Positions 1 through 8,625 of a stretch of 54,059 nucleotides of DNA are shown here, piece after piece (the stretch's first letter is position 1; every line of letters starts with the position of its first letter). A model generated the notes under the pieces. That model was not told the DNA's origin. It was given only the letters and a program-made list of their open reading frames with translations, and did not search any database. Source of the DNA: Synechococcaceae bacterium WB9_2_112 (GTDB lineage: Bacteria; Cyanobacteriota; Cyanobacteriia; PCC-6307; Cyanobiaceae); NCBI GenBank assembly GCA_010027605.1, contig RGUW01000003.1, positions 1 to 54,059 of the forward strand, written 5' to 3'. Both the position numbers and the translations under genes were made by a program.

Positions 1-3000
1 CCCTGCTGGAGCACAGGGGTGCCCCGGTCGTGCTGTTGATCAACCAGGGCCTGGCCGATCTGCTCACCATCGGCGACCTGCACCGCCCCGATCTGTTCGC
101 CCTGGCGGTGCAGCGGCCGACGCCACTCGAGCACCGCGTGATCGAGGTGTCCGGGCGCCTGGCCGCCGACGGTCGCGAGCTGGAGCCGCTGAGGCTCGAT
201 CCAGCGTTGCAGCGGCAACTCGCCGAGGCCGTTGCCGATGGCTACCGCAGTGTTGCCATTGCGCTGCTGCACAGCACCGTCAATGGCGCCCACGAGCAGC
301 AATTGGCGACCTGGGTGGCATCACTCGGTCTTGAGCTCGAGGCCGTCAGCCTGTCGCACCGGCTCAGCCCGCTGCCCCGGCTGGTGCCCCGCGGTCAGAC
401 CACCCTGGTGGAGGCGGCGCTGGCGCCGGTGCTCAACCGCTACCTCGATCAGATCGAGGCGGCCTTGGCCGGCGCGGTGCCCCTGCGGGTGATGCGCTCC
501 AGTGGCGCCCTGGCGCCGCGCCCCTGGTTGCTCGCCAAGGACACGATCCTGTCGGGTCCGGCCGGGGGCATGGTCGGTGCCCTGGCCGTGGCCCGTCAGG
601 CGCTGCAGCAGGCCGGGTTGCCGTTGCAGCCGGTGGTCGGTTTCGACATGGGAGGCACCTCGACCGATGTGTTTCATGCCGCCGTGTCTCATGCCGCCGG
701 CGAAGCCGGCGACTGGGCCTGGCAACGCAGCAGCGAAACCGACGTGGCCGGGTTGCAGCTGCAGGCGCCGATGCTGCCGATCCACACCGTGGCGGCCGGC
801 GGCGGGTCGATCGTGCGCTTTGTCGGCGAGCGGCTGCAGGTGGGGCCTGCCTCGGCCGGTGCCGACCCGGGGCCTGCGGCCTATGGCCGCGGCGGTCCGC
901 TCACGGTCACCGATGCCAATGTGTTGTTGGGTCGCCTGCCCGAGCAGGCCTTGCCGGCGGTGTTTGGCCCGGGCGGCGACCAGCCCCTTGATCATGCCGT
1001 GGTGGCGCAAGGCTTCGCCGATCTCGCCCAGGCCATGTCGCTGGTGCGCCCTGGTGTCACGGCCGAGCAGGCTGCGGCCGGGGCCCTGCAGATCGCGGTC
1101 GAGACGATGGCCGCGGCGGTGCGACGCATCTCGATCGAGCAGGGACACGATCCGCGGGCGGCCCTGTTGGTGAGTTATGGCGGCGCCGCAGCCCAGCACG
1201 CCTGTCGCCTGGCCGATGCCTTGGGCCTGCAGCGGGTGCTGGTGCATCCCCTGGCCGGAGTGCTCTCGGCCTATGGCATCGGCATGGCGCCCCAGTCGTT
1301 GTTGCTGCAGCGCACGCTGGCCCAGCCGTTGAGCCTGGCGTCTGTGGGCGCTCTGCGCACCTTGGTCGCCAACCTGGTGGCCGAAGGCGAAGTCGAGCTG
1401 GCCCGGGTCGCTGGTCCGGCCCAGCGGATGCCGGCGGTATCCGTGCGCCTGGAACTGCGCCAGCCTGGCCAGGCCCAGGGGCTCGAGATCCCGTGGTCGG
1501 GGCGGCCTGCGGACCTTGCAGCCCATGGGGCTGACCCGGCTGAAACGGCTGACAACACAGAAGCGGCTGACGCTGCAGACCTGAATCACGCTGCAGACCT
1601 GGCGCAGCTGCGTGAGGTCTACAGCGATCGCCATCAGCAGCGCTACGGCTACCGCAGCTCAGTCGATGCGCTGGTGGTCGAACGGGTGCTGGTGGAGTTG
1701 CAGGCGGTGGCTGCCCCCCATCCGGCCGCGGCCGAGCTGCAGAAGCAGCCCCCAGTGGCTTCGGGCCCCACCACCAGCCGCCTCTGGATCGATGCCCACC
1801 AGGGCTGGCAGGTGGTGCCGCTGTGGCAGCGTGACCAGCTGCATGGTGGTCAGTGCCTCTGCGGCCCCGCGCTGGTGCTCGATGCGACCACCACCCTGGT
1901 GCTGGAGCCCGGTTGGCAGCTGCGCTGCCTGGCCGATGGGGCCCTGTTGCTGGAGACCGATCGACCTGCTCACCCGGTTACGGCTGTGAGCCCTTCGGCC
2001 TCAGCGCTGGATCCGGTGTTGCTGGAGCTGTATCACCACCGCTTCGCGGCCATTGCGGTGCAGATGGGGGTGCAGCTGCAGCAGAGCGCCTGTTCGATCA
2101 ATATCCGCGAGCGGCTCGACTATTCGTGCGCCCTGTTTGACCAGCAGGGTGCCCTGATCGCCAACGCGCCGCACATCCCGGTGCACCTGGGCTCCATGGG
2201 AGACAGCGTGGTGAGCCTGCTGGAGGCGGTGGCCCGCGGAGACCGTGCGCCCCTGGGCCCCGGCGATGTGGTGATCTCCAACAACCCCTACAACGGCGGC
2301 ACCCATCTGCCCGACATCACCGCCATCACACCGGTGTTTGCCCCAGGGGCGATGCGGGGTTTGCCGCCGCTGTTCTATGTGGCCTCCCGCGGTCACCACG
2401 CCGATGTGGGCGGCATCACTCCCGGCTCCATGCCCGCCAGCAGCCACACCATCGAGGAGGAAGGTCTGCTGCTCGACAACGTGCCCTATCTCGTCGATGG
2501 CGATGTTGATGCGTCGAGGTGGCGTTCACGTCTTCAGCAGATGCCCCATCCGGTGCGCAATGCCGATCAGATGCTGGCCGATCTGGAGGCCCAGGCCGCT
2601 GCCAATCGCAGCGGCGCCCAGGCTCTCGCTGAGTTGATCGCCCGCCAGGGTCTTGCCGAGGTTCAGGCCTACATGGCCCATGTGCAGGCCAATGCGGCAG
2701 CCGCGGTACGACGCTTGCTCACGCGTCTGAGCGATGGCGGTTGCACTCTGCAGCTCGATCATGGGGCCTGGATCTGTGTGGGCGTGCAGGTCGATCACAG
2801 CGCCCAGCGGTTGTGCATCGATTTCAGCGGCACTTCGCTCCAGCACGACGGCAACCTCAATGCCCCCCTTGCGGTGACCAAGGCGGCAGTGCTTTATGTG
2901 ATCCGCGCCCTTGTGGCCGAACCGATTCCACTCAATGCCGGTTGCTTTGAGCCGATCACCCTGATCGTCCCTGCCGGCAGCCTGCTCAATCCGTTGCCGC

Positions 3001-3560
3001 CGGCGGCGGTGGTGGCCGGAAATGTCGAGATCTCCCAGGCCATCGTCAACGCGCTGCTGGCGGCCCTGGGGCAGCAGGCGGCGAGCCAGGGAACCATGAA
3101 CAATCTGTGCTTCGGCAACGGCGCGCGCCAGTACTACGAAACCATTGGCGGTGGTTGTGGCGCCGGTCCCGGATACCAGGGTGGCTCGGCCGTTCAGAGC
3201 CACATGACCAATTCGCGCATCACCGATCCCGAGGTGCTGGAAGCCCGGCTGCCGGTGCGGCTCGAGCGCTTTGGCATCCGCCATGGCTCAGGAGGCCTGG
3301 GGCGCTGGCCGGGCGGCGACGGGGCGATCCGTCAGCTGCGCTTTCTTGAAGCGGTGACGGTGTCGCTGATCAGTGGCTCAAGGCGCGTGGCCCCACCTGG
3401 GCTGGCAGGTGGTGGCCCCGGTTCCATCGGCCACAACAGCCTGATCGGCCTCGATGGGGCGAGCACCCCGTTGCCCGGTTGCTTCGAGCGGCAGTTTCAA
3501 GCTGGTGAGGCGTTGCGGATCGAAACCCCCGGAGGTGGGGGCTTCGGACACCCGCTGTGA
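1..3560 (+). CDS. 5-oxoprolinase (HyuA-HyuB fusion), 5'-truncated by window edge
   Basis: Likely ATP-dependent 5-oxoprolinase, opening 5-oxo-L-proline to L-glutamate in glutathione/pyroglutamate salvage. The reading frame is already open at base 3, upstream of the GTG the ORF caller used, so the true start lies before the window; 1185 residues are visible and only a few tens are missing for a family of about 1200-1250. The HyuA half holds the actin-like ATP-binding motif [11 protein letters not shown]. The HyuB half begins near residue 660 and carries [30 protein letters not shown] and the C-terminal [12 protein letters not shown]-rich low-complexity insert ([19 protein letters not shown]) sits late in HyuA. 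Hydantoinase or acetophenone-carboxylase relatives are alternatives, but the single-chain fusion favours oxoprolinase. Confidence 0.9.
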   Translation, partial: LLEHRGAPVVLLINQGLADLLTIGDLHRPDLFALAVQRPTPLEHRVIEVSGRLAADGRELEPLRLDPALQRQLAEAVADGYRSVAIALLHSTVNGAHEQQLATWVASLGLELEAVSLSHRLSPLPRLVPRGQTTLVEAALAPVLNRYLDQIEAALAGAVPLRVMRSSGALAPRPWLLAKDTILSGPAGGMVGALAVARQALQQAGLPLQPVVGFDMGGTSTDVFHAAVSHAAGEAGDWAWQRSSETDVAGLQLQAPMLPIHTVAAGGGSIVRFVGERLQVGPASAGADPGPAAYGRGGPLTVTDANVLLGRLPEQALPAVFGPGGDQPLDHAVVAQGFADLAQAMSLVRPGVTAEQAAAGALQIAVETMAAAVRRISIEQGHDPRAALLVSYGGAAAQHACRLADALGLQRVLVHPLAGVLSAYGIGMAPQSLLLQRTLAQPLSLASVGALRTLVANLVAEGEVELARVAGPAQRMPAVSVRLELRQPGQAQGLEIPWSGRPADLAAHGADPAETADNTEAADAADLNHAADLAQLREVYSDRHQQRYGYRSSVDALVVERVLVELQAVAAPHPAAAELQKQPPVASGPTTSRLWIDAHQGWQVVPLWQRDQLHGGQCLCGPALVLDATTTLVLEPGWQLRCLADGALLLETDRPAHPVTAVSPSASALDPVLLELYHHRFAAIAVQMGVQLQQSACSINIRERLDYSCALFDQQGALIANAPHIPVHLGSMGDSVVSLLEAVARGDRAPLGPGDVVISNNPYNGGTHLPDITAITPVFAPGAMRGLPPLFYVASRGHHADVGGITPGSMPASSHTIEEEGLLLDNVPYLVDGDVDASRWRSRLQQMPHPVRNADQMLADLEAQAAANRSGAQALAELIARQGLAEVQAYMAHVQANAAAAVRRLLTRLSDGGCTLQLDHGAWICVGVQVDHSAQRLCIDFSGTSLQHDGNLNAPLAVTKAAVLYVIRALVAEPIPLNAGCFEPITLIVPAGSLLNPLPPAAVVAGNVEISQAIVNALLAALGQQAASQGTMNNLCFGNGARQYYETIGGGCGAGPGYQGGSAVQSHMTNSRITDPEVLEARLPVRLERFGIRHGSGGLGRWPGGDGAIRQLRFLEAVTVSLISGSRRVAPPGLAGGGPGSIGHNSLIGLDGASTPLPGCFERQFQAGEALRIETPGGGGFGHPL
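1570..1601 (+). repeat. 14-bp direct repeat inside the oxoprolinase gene
   Basis: ACGCTGCAGACCTG occurs at 1570-1583 and again at 1588-1601, an in-frame 18-base period. It encodes part of the A/D-rich insert of the oxoprolinase and looks like a small slippage-type expansion. Confidence 0.7.
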
Positions 3561-3571
3561 GGTCCGCACGC

Positions 3572-4144
3572 TCAGGCCTGGGGTGCCGAGGGTGCGCTGA
3601 TCAGGTTGATGGCTGAAAAGGCCAGGCCGATGCCGAACAGGGTGCCGATCGCCCAGATGCTGTCGGTGGGCCACTCAGCGATCAGCATCCCCCCCAGGAT
3701 CGCTGTGACAATGCCGTCGATCAGCACCAGGCCGCGCGCTGGTCCGTTGCCGCTGGCCGCAGCCGCCAGTTCCATGACGCCTTCGAAGGCGAGCAGAAAG
3801 CCGACGAACAGGGTCAGGCTGACTTCGCTGTCGACCGGAAACGCCAGCACCCAGATCCCGCCGCCGAAGTAGAGCAGCCCCGACAGCAGGCGAAACAGCC
3901 TGCCCTTGAGGTCGGATTCACCGGTGAGCCGCAGCACCTGGCTGACCCCGGCGATCACGGCCACGGCGCCGATGGCAATGGTGAGCAGGGTGGCCGACAC
4001 GAACGGCACCACGATCGACAGGCCCGCGGCGGCAAACAGCAGGGCAGCCGTGATCCAGCGCAGGGTGGGTGAAGCCGGAACCGACACAGCAGCAAGAGAC
4101 AGACGTCGGCGCACACCATAGAGGGAGCTTTGCCTGGGCTCCAC
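3572..4144 (-). CDS. HdeD family (DUF308) membrane protein
   Basis: A 190-residue integral membrane protein with about six hydrophobic segments (for example TLRWITAALLFAAAGLSIVVPF and LTIAIGAVAVIAGVSQVL), spaced like the HdeD/DUF308 family, which in enterobacteria is linked to acid resistance. No catalytic motif is visible. The annotated start is GTG at 4144; the N-terminal 25 residues are polar and the real start could be a little further in. It is transcribed away from the oxidase cluster, and its 3' end lies 11 bases from the convergent oxoprolinase stop. Confidence 0.75.
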   Translation of the reverse strand: MEPRQSSLYGVRRRLSLAAVSVPASPTLRWITAALLFAAAGLSIVVPFVSATLLTIAIGAVAVIAGVSQVLRLTGESDLKGRLFRLLSGLLYFGGGIWVLAFPVDSEVSLTLFVGFLLAFEGVMELAAAASGNGPARGLVLIDGIVTAILGGMLIAEWPTDSIWAIGTLFGIGLAFSAINLISAPSAPQA

Positions 4145-4173
4145 CGGGCGGTATCGCTGCGGCGCTCAGGTGA

Positions 4174-4190
4174 GGTTTGTATGGCAAACC
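4174..4190. promoter_or_regulatory. Inverted repeat GGTTTG-N5-CAAACC in divergent intergenic region
   Basis: A perfect 6-bp inverted repeat with a 5-base spacer lies in the 115-base gap between the divergent HdeD and DUF2231/oxidase genes. It could be an operator or a small hairpin. It does not match the NtcA (GTA-N8-TAC) or CRP-like consensus. No clear sigma-70 promoter was recognised beside it. Confidence 0.35.
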
Positions 4191-4259
4191 ATCACAGAGT
4201 GACGCAGCCTGAACCAAGCCTCTGCACGATTGAGGTGCAGACCTGACGACTCAGGATCC

Positions 4260-4757
4260 ATGCTCGAGCTGCTGCCGCCGCTCAACGATCACAACCTGCC
4301 CTGGATGGACACGATCCATCCGATCGTCGTCCATTTCGTGATCGCGATGGGGCTGATCAGCTTCGTCTTTGATCTGATCGGTGTGGCGTTTCGCAAGACC
4401 CAGCTGTTCGAAGTGAGTTTCTGGAATCTGCTCTTTGCCACAGCGGCCATTTTTGTGGCGATCATCTTTGGCCAGGTGGAGGCCGGCTTGGCCAATCCCT
4501 ACGGCGCCTCGAGCGAAATCCTCAATCTGCACAGCACCATCGGCTGGTCGTTGGCTGGCGTCCTCTCCCTGCTGTCGGGATGGCGCTATGTGCTGCGCAG
4601 CAAGGACCCCCAGCAGTTGCCCCTCTCGTTTCTGGGAGCCGGCGGGGTGCTCTCAGCTCTCATCGTGGTGCAGGTGATGCTGGGCAACCAGCTGATCTGG
4701 GTGTATGGCCTGCATACCGTTCCGGTGGTTCAGGCCGCTCGCGCCGGTCTGGTCTGA
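4260..4757 (+). CDS. DUF2231 membrane protein, oxidase-associated (copy 1)
   Basis: A 165-residue polytopic membrane protein of the DUF2231 family, recognised by the N-terminal WMDTIHPIVVHFVIAMGLISF motif followed by four hydrophobic helices. The start is placed at ATG 4260 rather than 4230 because AGGA lies five bases upstream and the family begins close to this point. It opens a tight run with a second DUF2231 gene and ctaC-D-E, so it probably assists or forms part of the terminal oxidase. The conserved His residues could bind a cofactor; this is inference. Confidence 0.8.
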   Translation: MLELLPPLNDHNLPWMDTIHPIVVHFVIAMGLISFVFDLIGVAFRKTQLFEVSFWNLLFATAAIFVAIIFGQVEAGLANPYGASSEILNLHSTIGWSLAGVLSLLSGWRYVLRSKDPQQLPLSFLGAGGVLSALIVVQVMLGNQLIWVYGLHTVPVVQAARAGLV

Positions 4758-4760
4758 GTC

Positions 4761-5387
4761 ATGACGACACCGCTTTACGTCACGCCTGAGGCGCCGATCG
4801 AGCAGCTCAGCGCGCAGCTGGGACCCAACGGCCTGCCCTATGCCGTGCCGATTCACCCCAATCTGGTGCACCTGACGATCGGCCTGTTTGTGATTGCCAT
4901 CGCCTTTGATATCGCTGGTGCGCTGTACCCGCTGGAGAAGCGGGTGTTCCGCTTTCTGGCCCTGCCGATCACCCGGGCCGGCTTTCACGATGTGGGCTGG
5001 TACAACCTGGTGGCCTGCGCCGTGGTGAGCTTCTTCACCGTGGCTGCGGGTTTTTACGAGATGCTCCTGGCCCAGCCCCTGGCGGGCGTCACCAGCAGCA
5101 TCGGCCTGCAGAGCATGGAGACCTTGCTGATCCACGGCGTGGGAGGGGTCGTCATTCTCCTGGTGATCGTCGCCATGACCGTGTGGCGTGGCTTTCAGCG
5201 CTTTCGCTGGCGCCGCGACATGGGCCGTCAGGTGCAGTGGATCTATCTGCTGGTGGGCCTGGGGCTGTTTCTGGTGATCGGTTTGCACGGCACCCTCGGC
5301 GCCGAACTGGCTGCCGAGTTTGGTGTGCATATCACCGCCGACCAGCTGCTGGCCGCCGGCGCTGACCTCAAGGAGGCCCTGCCATGA
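4761..5387 (+). CDS. DUF2231 membrane protein, oxidase-associated (copy 2)
   Basis: A 208-residue polytopic protein with the DUF2231 signature PIHPNLVHLTIGLFVIAIAFDIAGA and further helices, including an ILLVIVAMTV segment. It starts three bases after the previous stop and its own stop overlaps the ctaC start (ATGA), indicating translational coupling with the oxidase. It is a divergent paralogue of the preceding gene. Paired DUF2231 genes upstream of ARTO-type oxidase operons fit a role as accessory membrane subunits; the molecular role is not known. Confidence 0.8.
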   Translation: MTTPLYVTPEAPIEQLSAQLGPNGLPYAVPIHPNLVHLTIGLFVIAIAFDIAGALYPLEKRVFRFLALPITRAGFHDVGWYNLVACAVVSFFTVAAGFYEMLLAQPLAGVTSSIGLQSMETLLIHGVGGVVILLVIVAMTVWRGFQRFRWRRDMGRQVQWIYLLVGLGLFLVIGLHGTLGAELAAEFGVHITADQLLAAGADLKEALP

Positions 5388-6328
5388 CCCCCTCACCCGC
5401 CCAGGGGCCCCGTTTCAGCCCGCTCTCGGTGATTGCCCTGATCGCCTGGGTTGGCGTGCTGGTCGCCCTCAGCATGTGGATGGGCCAGCTGTCTTACCAC
5501 TGGCTGCCGGTGCAGGCTTCAACCGCCGCGCCCCTGGTCGATGGGCTGTTCAGCTTTGAAACCGCAGTCGGCACCTTCGTGTTTGGCGGCGTGATTTCGG
5601 TCATGGTCTGGGTGATTGTGATGCACCGGGCCGAGAAGTACGACGCGAGCGACGCCGAACCCATCGAGGGCAACACCCGTCTCGAGATCATCTGGACAGC
5701 GATTCCCTTCGTGCTCGTGATGGCGATCGCCGTCTATGCCATGCGGGTCAACACCACCCTGGGGATGCTGGGCCCGATGGAGCACATCCACCTGCGCAGC
5801 TCCGTTGAGCAGGCTGGTGGTTATCCCGGTGATCGCCTGCCTGCCGAGCAGGTGGAGGTGATCGCCCGCCAATGGTCGTGGGAGTTTCGCTATCCGGGCT
5901 CCGACGTCTCCACCACCGAGTTGCATCTGGCGGTGGATGAGCCGGTCACCTTCAGGCTGGTTTCCGAGGATGTGCTGCACGGCTTCTTCATTCCGGCATT
6001 TCGCCTCAAGCAGGACATCGTGCCCGGTCGGGCCATCGATCTCAACGTGACCCCCACCCGCGAGGGGCGTTACCGGCTGCGCGATTCCCAGTTCAGCGGC
6101 ACCTGGTTCGCCGCCAACCAGGCCGATGTGGTGGTTGAAAGCGTCGAGGCTCACCAGGCCTGGCTTGAGGCTGCTGCCCGGCAGCCGCTGCAGAGCGGCC
6201 TCAGCGATGCCTCCCTTGAATACGCCCAACGGGGCCAGTCCAGAAAAGCCGGCTGGGCCACAGTTCCCCCGGCTCCCCCTCCACAGGTGAACGTGCCTGG
6301 ATCCAACACACAGCCCCATGACGGCTGA
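5384..6328 (+). CDS. ctaC2: ARTO-type quinol oxidase subunit II (CuA ligands lost)
   Basis: A 314-residue subunit II of a haem-copper oxidase: N-terminal hydrophobic helices, then a cupredoxin domain with VIARQWSWEFRYPG and DVLHGFFIPAFRLKQD. In true cytochrome c oxidases the CuA site is C-x3-C-x3-H-x2-M; here the corresponding stretch (about residues 230-245) is YRLRDSQFSGTWFAAN, with no Cys, His or Met ligand. Only the upstream His near residue 199 remains. This loss is the mark of quinol-oxidising enzymes such as bo3 and the cyanobacterial alternative respiratory terminal oxidase. The C-terminus has a Pro-rich tail. It overlaps the upstream DUF2231 gene by 4 bases and precedes ctaD by 15. 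Confidence 0.9.
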   Translation: MTPSPAQGPRFSPLSVIALIAWVGVLVALSMWMGQLSYHWLPVQASTAAPLVDGLFSFETAVGTFVFGGVISVMVWVIVMHRAEKYDASDAEPIEGNTRLEIIWTAIPFVLVMAIAVYAMRVNTTLGMLGPMEHIHLRSSVEQAGGYPGDRLPAEQVEVIARQWSWEFRYPGSDVSTTELHLAVDEPVTFRLVSEDVLHGFFIPAFRLKQDIVPGRAIDLNVTPTREGRYRLRDSQFSGTWFAANQADVVVESVEAHQAWLEAAARQPLQSGLSDASLEYAQRGQSRKAGWATVPPAPPPQVNVPGSNTQPHDG

Positions 6329-6343
6329 GCCAGCAGCAATCCC

Positions 6344-8026
6344 ATGACCCTTGCAACCTTCCCCGCCAGCGAGCCCAAGCCCTCCTGGACCCGCTACTTC
6401 AGCTTCAACACCGATGCGAAGGTGATCGGGATTCAGTACATCGTGCTGGCCTTTTTCTTCTTTTTGATCGGCGGTCTGCTGGCGATGATCATTCGTGGCG
6501 AGCTGATCACACCCGAAGCCGATCTGGTCGATCGCACGGTCTACAACGGTATCTACACGATGCACGGCACCGTGATGCTCTTTCTGTTCATCTTCCCGGT
6601 GCTCAACGGGCTCAACAATCTGTTGATCCCCACCATGATCGGAGCCCCCGACATGGCGTTCCCGCGGCTCAATGCTGTGGCCTTCTGGTTGGTGCCCATC
6701 TTCGGCGTGCTGCTGATGAGCAGCTTCTTCGTGCCTGGCGGCCCCGCCTATTCGGGTTGGTGGTCCTATCCACCGGTGAGCATTCAGAATCCCCTGGGCC
6801 ATCTGATCAGCGGTCAGGGTCTGTGGCTCACGGCCGTGGCCCTCTCAGGGGTCTCGTCGATCATGGGCGCGGTGAATTTCGTCACCACGATCATTCGGAT
6901 GCGGGCCCCGGGCATGGGCTGGTTCCGCATGCCGGTGTTCTGCTGGACGGCCCTGGCGGCCCAGAGCCTGCAGCTGATCGGACTCCCTTCCCTGACAGGC
7001 GGCGCGATCATGCTGCTCATGGATCTGGTGGCGGGAACCACCTTCTACGACCCTGCTGGTGGTGGCGATCCGGTTCTCTACCAGCATTTTTTCTGGTTCT
7101 ATTCCCATCCGGCTGTCTACGTGATCATCCTGCCGGTGTTCGGCATTTTCTCTGAGCTGTTTCCGGTGTATGCGCGCAAGCCCTTGTTCGGCTACGTCTA
7201 TGTCGCCCTGGCTTCGTTCATCATCGTCGGTCTGGGTCTCATCGTCTGGGTGCACCACATGTTCCCCAGCGGAGTGGCCGAGTGGATGCGCAACCTGTTC
7301 ATGTTCACCACCATGTTGATTGCGGTTCCCACTGGTGTGAAGGTGTTTGCCTGGCTCGGCACCCTGTGGCGCGGCAAGCTTCGCCTGACCACTCCGATGC
7401 TGTTCTGCCTGGGTGGTTTGTTCAACTTCGTGTTTGCCGGCATCACCGGCATCATGCTGGCCACTGTGCCGATCGACCTGCATGTCTCCAACACCTACTT
7501 TGTGGTCGGTCACTTCCACTACGTGATCTATGGCGCAGCGGTGATGGGCATCTTTGCCGGCATCTACCACTGGTTCCCCAAGTTCATCGGTCGCATGCCC
7601 TACGAGGGCCTTGGCAAGCTGCATTTCCTGCTGACCTTTGTTGGGGCCAACCTGAATTTCCTGCCGATGCATCCGCTCGGACTGATGGGCATGCCCCGTC
7701 GTGTGTCGAGCTATGACCCGGAGTTTGCCTTCTGGAACGTGCTTGCCAGCCTGGGGGCATTCCTGCTTGGAGTTTCGATCATTCCGTTCTTGCTCAACAT
7801 GGTGAGCTCCTGGGTGCGCGGTCCCAAGGCCACCCACAACCCCTGGAATGCCATCGGTCTGGAGTGGTTGCTGCCTTCGCCACCTGCTGAAGACAACTTT
7901 GGCGAGCATGTGCCGGTTGTGATCTCCCGGCCCTATGGCTATGGCCTGGGCAAGCCGTTGGTGGAGCACCAGGCCGAGATCGAACAGGCCCTCGCCCTGG
8001 CCGAGCAACAGGAGGCAGCACGATGA
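6344..8026 (+). CDS. ctaD2: ARTO-type terminal oxidase subunit I (A2-type haem-copper oxidase)
   Basis: The 560-residue catalytic subunit, which reduces O2 to water at a haem-CuB site. Visible ligands are His74 (YTMHGT), His255 in YSHPAVY with the cross-linking Tyr259, the CuB pair WVHHMF at about 304-305, and VVGHFHYV near 390-392. The D-channel Asp is kept in GAPDMAFPRLN and the K-channel Lys in PTGVKVFAW. The GHPEVY glutamate of A1 oxidases is Ala here, with the preceding YS, which is the A2 subclass signature. It sits between ctaC and ctaE with a 4-base overlap to ctaE. Confidence 0.95.
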   Translation: MTLATFPASEPKPSWTRYFSFNTDAKVIGIQYIVLAFFFFLIGGLLAMIIRGELITPEADLVDRTVYNGIYTMHGTVMLFLFIFPVLNGLNNLLIPTMIGAPDMAFPRLNAVAFWLVPIFGVLLMSSFFVPGGPAYSGWWSYPPVSIQNPLGHLISGQGLWLTAVALSGVSSIMGAVNFVTTIIRMRAPGMGWFRMPVFCWTALAAQSLQLIGLPSLTGGAIMLLMDLVAGTTFYDPAGGGDPVLYQHFFWFYSHPAVYVIILPVFGIFSELFPVYARKPLFGYVYVALASFIIVGLGLIVWVHHMFPSGVAEWMRNLFMFTTMLIAVPTGVKVFAWLGTLWRGKLRLTTPMLFCLGGLFNFVFAGITGIMLATVPIDLHVSNTYFVVGHFHYVIYGAAVMGIFAGIYHWFPKFIGRMPYEGLGKLHFLLTFVGANLNFLPMHPLGLMGMPRRVSSYDPEFAFWNVLASLGAFLLGVSIIPFLLNMVSSWVRGPKATHNPWNAIGLEWLLPSPPAEDNFGEHVPVVISRPYGYGLGKPLVEHQAEIEQALALAEQQEAAR

Positions 8027-8622
8027 CCACCGCCTATCCCGCACCCAATGCCGAGCCCCAGCATGTTGAGGGTCACGAGAAGCACAATCTCACAGGCTTC
8101 ATCATCTTTCTGTGCTCCGAAAGTGTCATCTTTCTGGCCTTCTTCAGCGGCTATGCATTGCTGAAGACCAGTGCTCTCGATTGGTTGCCCCCCGGCGTCG
8201 AAGGTCTGGAATGGCAGATGCCGCTGATCAATTCGGTCGTGCTGGTCTCCAGCTCGGGCACGATCTACCTGGCTGAGCGGGCCATGGCCAAGGGCAACAT
8301 CTGGGGCTTCCGTGCCTTCTGGCTGCTGACCATGGCGCTGGGGTCTTATTTCCTCTACGGCCAGGCTGTTGAGTGGAGCGGCCTGCAGTTCGGCTTCACC
8401 TCGGGAACCTTCGGTGGCACGTTTTATCTCCTCACCGGCTTCCACGGTCTGCATGTGGCCACCGGTGTCGGCCTGATGACCTTGATGCTGATCAAATCGT
8501 TCATTCCCGGCAATTACAACGGGGGTGAGCAGGGGGTTCAGGCCACCTCGCTGTTCTGGCACTTCGTGGATGTCATCTGGATCATCCTCTTTGTGCTCAT
8601 TTATGTCTGGCAGCGGAGCTGA
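8023..8622 (+). CDS. ctaE2: ARTO-type terminal oxidase subunit III
   Basis: A 199-residue subunit III with five hydrophobic helices and the family motifs LCSESVIFLAFFSGYAL, GTFYLLTGFHGLHVATGVG and FWHFVDVIWIILFVLIYVW. The start ATG overlaps the ctaD stop (ATGA) and has an AGGAGG ribosome site ending seven bases upstream. It stabilises the catalytic core. The product completes the C-D-E oxidase operon; the next gene, a GMC oxidoreductase, follows after only three bases and may be co-transcribed. Confidence 0.93.
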   Translation: MTTAYPAPNAEPQHVEGHEKHNLTGFIIFLCSESVIFLAFFSGYALLKTSALDWLPPGVEGLEWQMPLINSVVLVSSSGTIYLAERAMAKGNIWGFRAFWLLTMALGSYFLYGQAVEWSGLQFGFTSGTFGGTFYLLTGFHGLHVATGVGLMTLMLIKSFIPGNYNGGEQGVQATSLFWHFVDVIWIILFVLIYVWQRS

Positions 8623-8625
8623 GCC

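Noticed and set aside
321-1634. 437-aa minus-strand ORF opposite the oxoprolinase
   Set aside because: Arg/Gln/His-rich shadow with no family motifs, fully antisense to a well-supported gene; typical of GC-rich codon bias.
6070-6120. Loss of CuA ligands in ctaC as a sequencing error or decay
   Set aside because: All ligands are replaced without a frame disruption and subunit I carries the matching A2 motif; this is the known ARTO/quinol-oxidase pattern.
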